From an uncultured Clostridia bacterium (lineage in GTDB: Bacteria > Bacillota > Clostridia > Oscillospirales > Acutalibacteraceae), in NCBI GenBank assembly GCA_944382025.1, contig CALWMQ010000006.1, positions 1-5,888 of the forward strand: a stretch of 5,888 bases of DNA. The letters are read 5' to 3'. This document shows positions 5,835-5,888 of the stretch, one piece after another (within the stretch, counting starts at the first letter, position 1; each line of letters begins with the position of its first letter). A program made the position numbers and the translations under genes. The notes beneath the pieces were generated by a model. That model worked only from the letters and a program-made list of their open reading frames with translations, did no database searches and was not told where the DNA came from.

Positions 5835-5888
5835 CCGCTCGGGCCTGCATAGCTGGAATCACGTGGGACTCCGGGGGCTTTTCCATTT

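Noticed and set aside
5835..5888. CTCCGGGGGCTTTT near the end as the 3' half of another terminator
   Set aside because: No matching 5' arm is found in the preceding sequence, and the window ends too soon to judge a partner downstream.
1..5888. CRISPR array, insertion sequence, tRNA/rRNA, phage or defence genes
   Set aside because: No repeat-spacer pattern, transposase, terminal inverted repeats with target duplications, or RNA gene signatures are visible; the four genes are housekeeping/metabolic families.

Overview
The window carries four genes, all on the + strand, plus their control regions. It reads like a moderate-GC Clostridia genome (Firmicutes). The evidence is AGGAGG/AAAGG-type ribosome binding sites, sigma-70/sigma-A style promoters with 17-nt spacers, a strong GC-rich hairpin terminator, and ferredoxin-linked anaerobic 2-oxoacid chemistry. 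A gut-type Oscillospirales-like anaerobe would fit, but genus is not determinable from this sequence.

Layout. 1-277: a non-coding leader with a long-range inverted repeat (51-66/111-124), an A/T block, a promoter (208-236) and a 9-bp stem-loop or operator (246-272). 302-1828: a sodium:solute symporter (SSS) family permease. 1829-2018: an intergenic region with a second good promoter (1890-1918), whose -10 overlaps the upstream in-frame ATG of the next reading frame; the real start is therefore placed at 2019. 2019-3338: phenylacetate-CoA ligase (paaK). 3339-3402: a 64-nt spacer almost without G. 3403-5178 and 5181-5759: the alpha and beta subunits of indolepyruvate:ferredoxin oxidoreductase (iorA, iorB), 2 nt apart. 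5789-5834: a strong hairpin terminator closing the operon. 5835-5888: no feature I can support.

How the genes work together. The AMP-forming ligase turns an aryl acid (phenylacetate, indoleacetate or a hydroxyphenyl analogue) into its CoA thioester at the cost of ATP. IorAB interconverts arylacetyl-CoA + CO2 + reduced ferredoxin with arylpyruvate + CoA. A cation-coupled symporter next door could bring in the acid. Read in the uptake direction, this is a compact route from an environmental arylacetate to arylpyruvate, one transamination short of Phe, Tyr or Trp. Read the other way, it is the oxidative degradation of aromatic amino acids to arylacetates. The sequence alone does not settle the direction, but an uptake-type permease and an ATP-consuming ligase lean towards salvage. 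No aminotransferase or regulator gene lies inside the window. The families are known ones; the least explained parts are the regulatory DNA elements and the symporter substrate.
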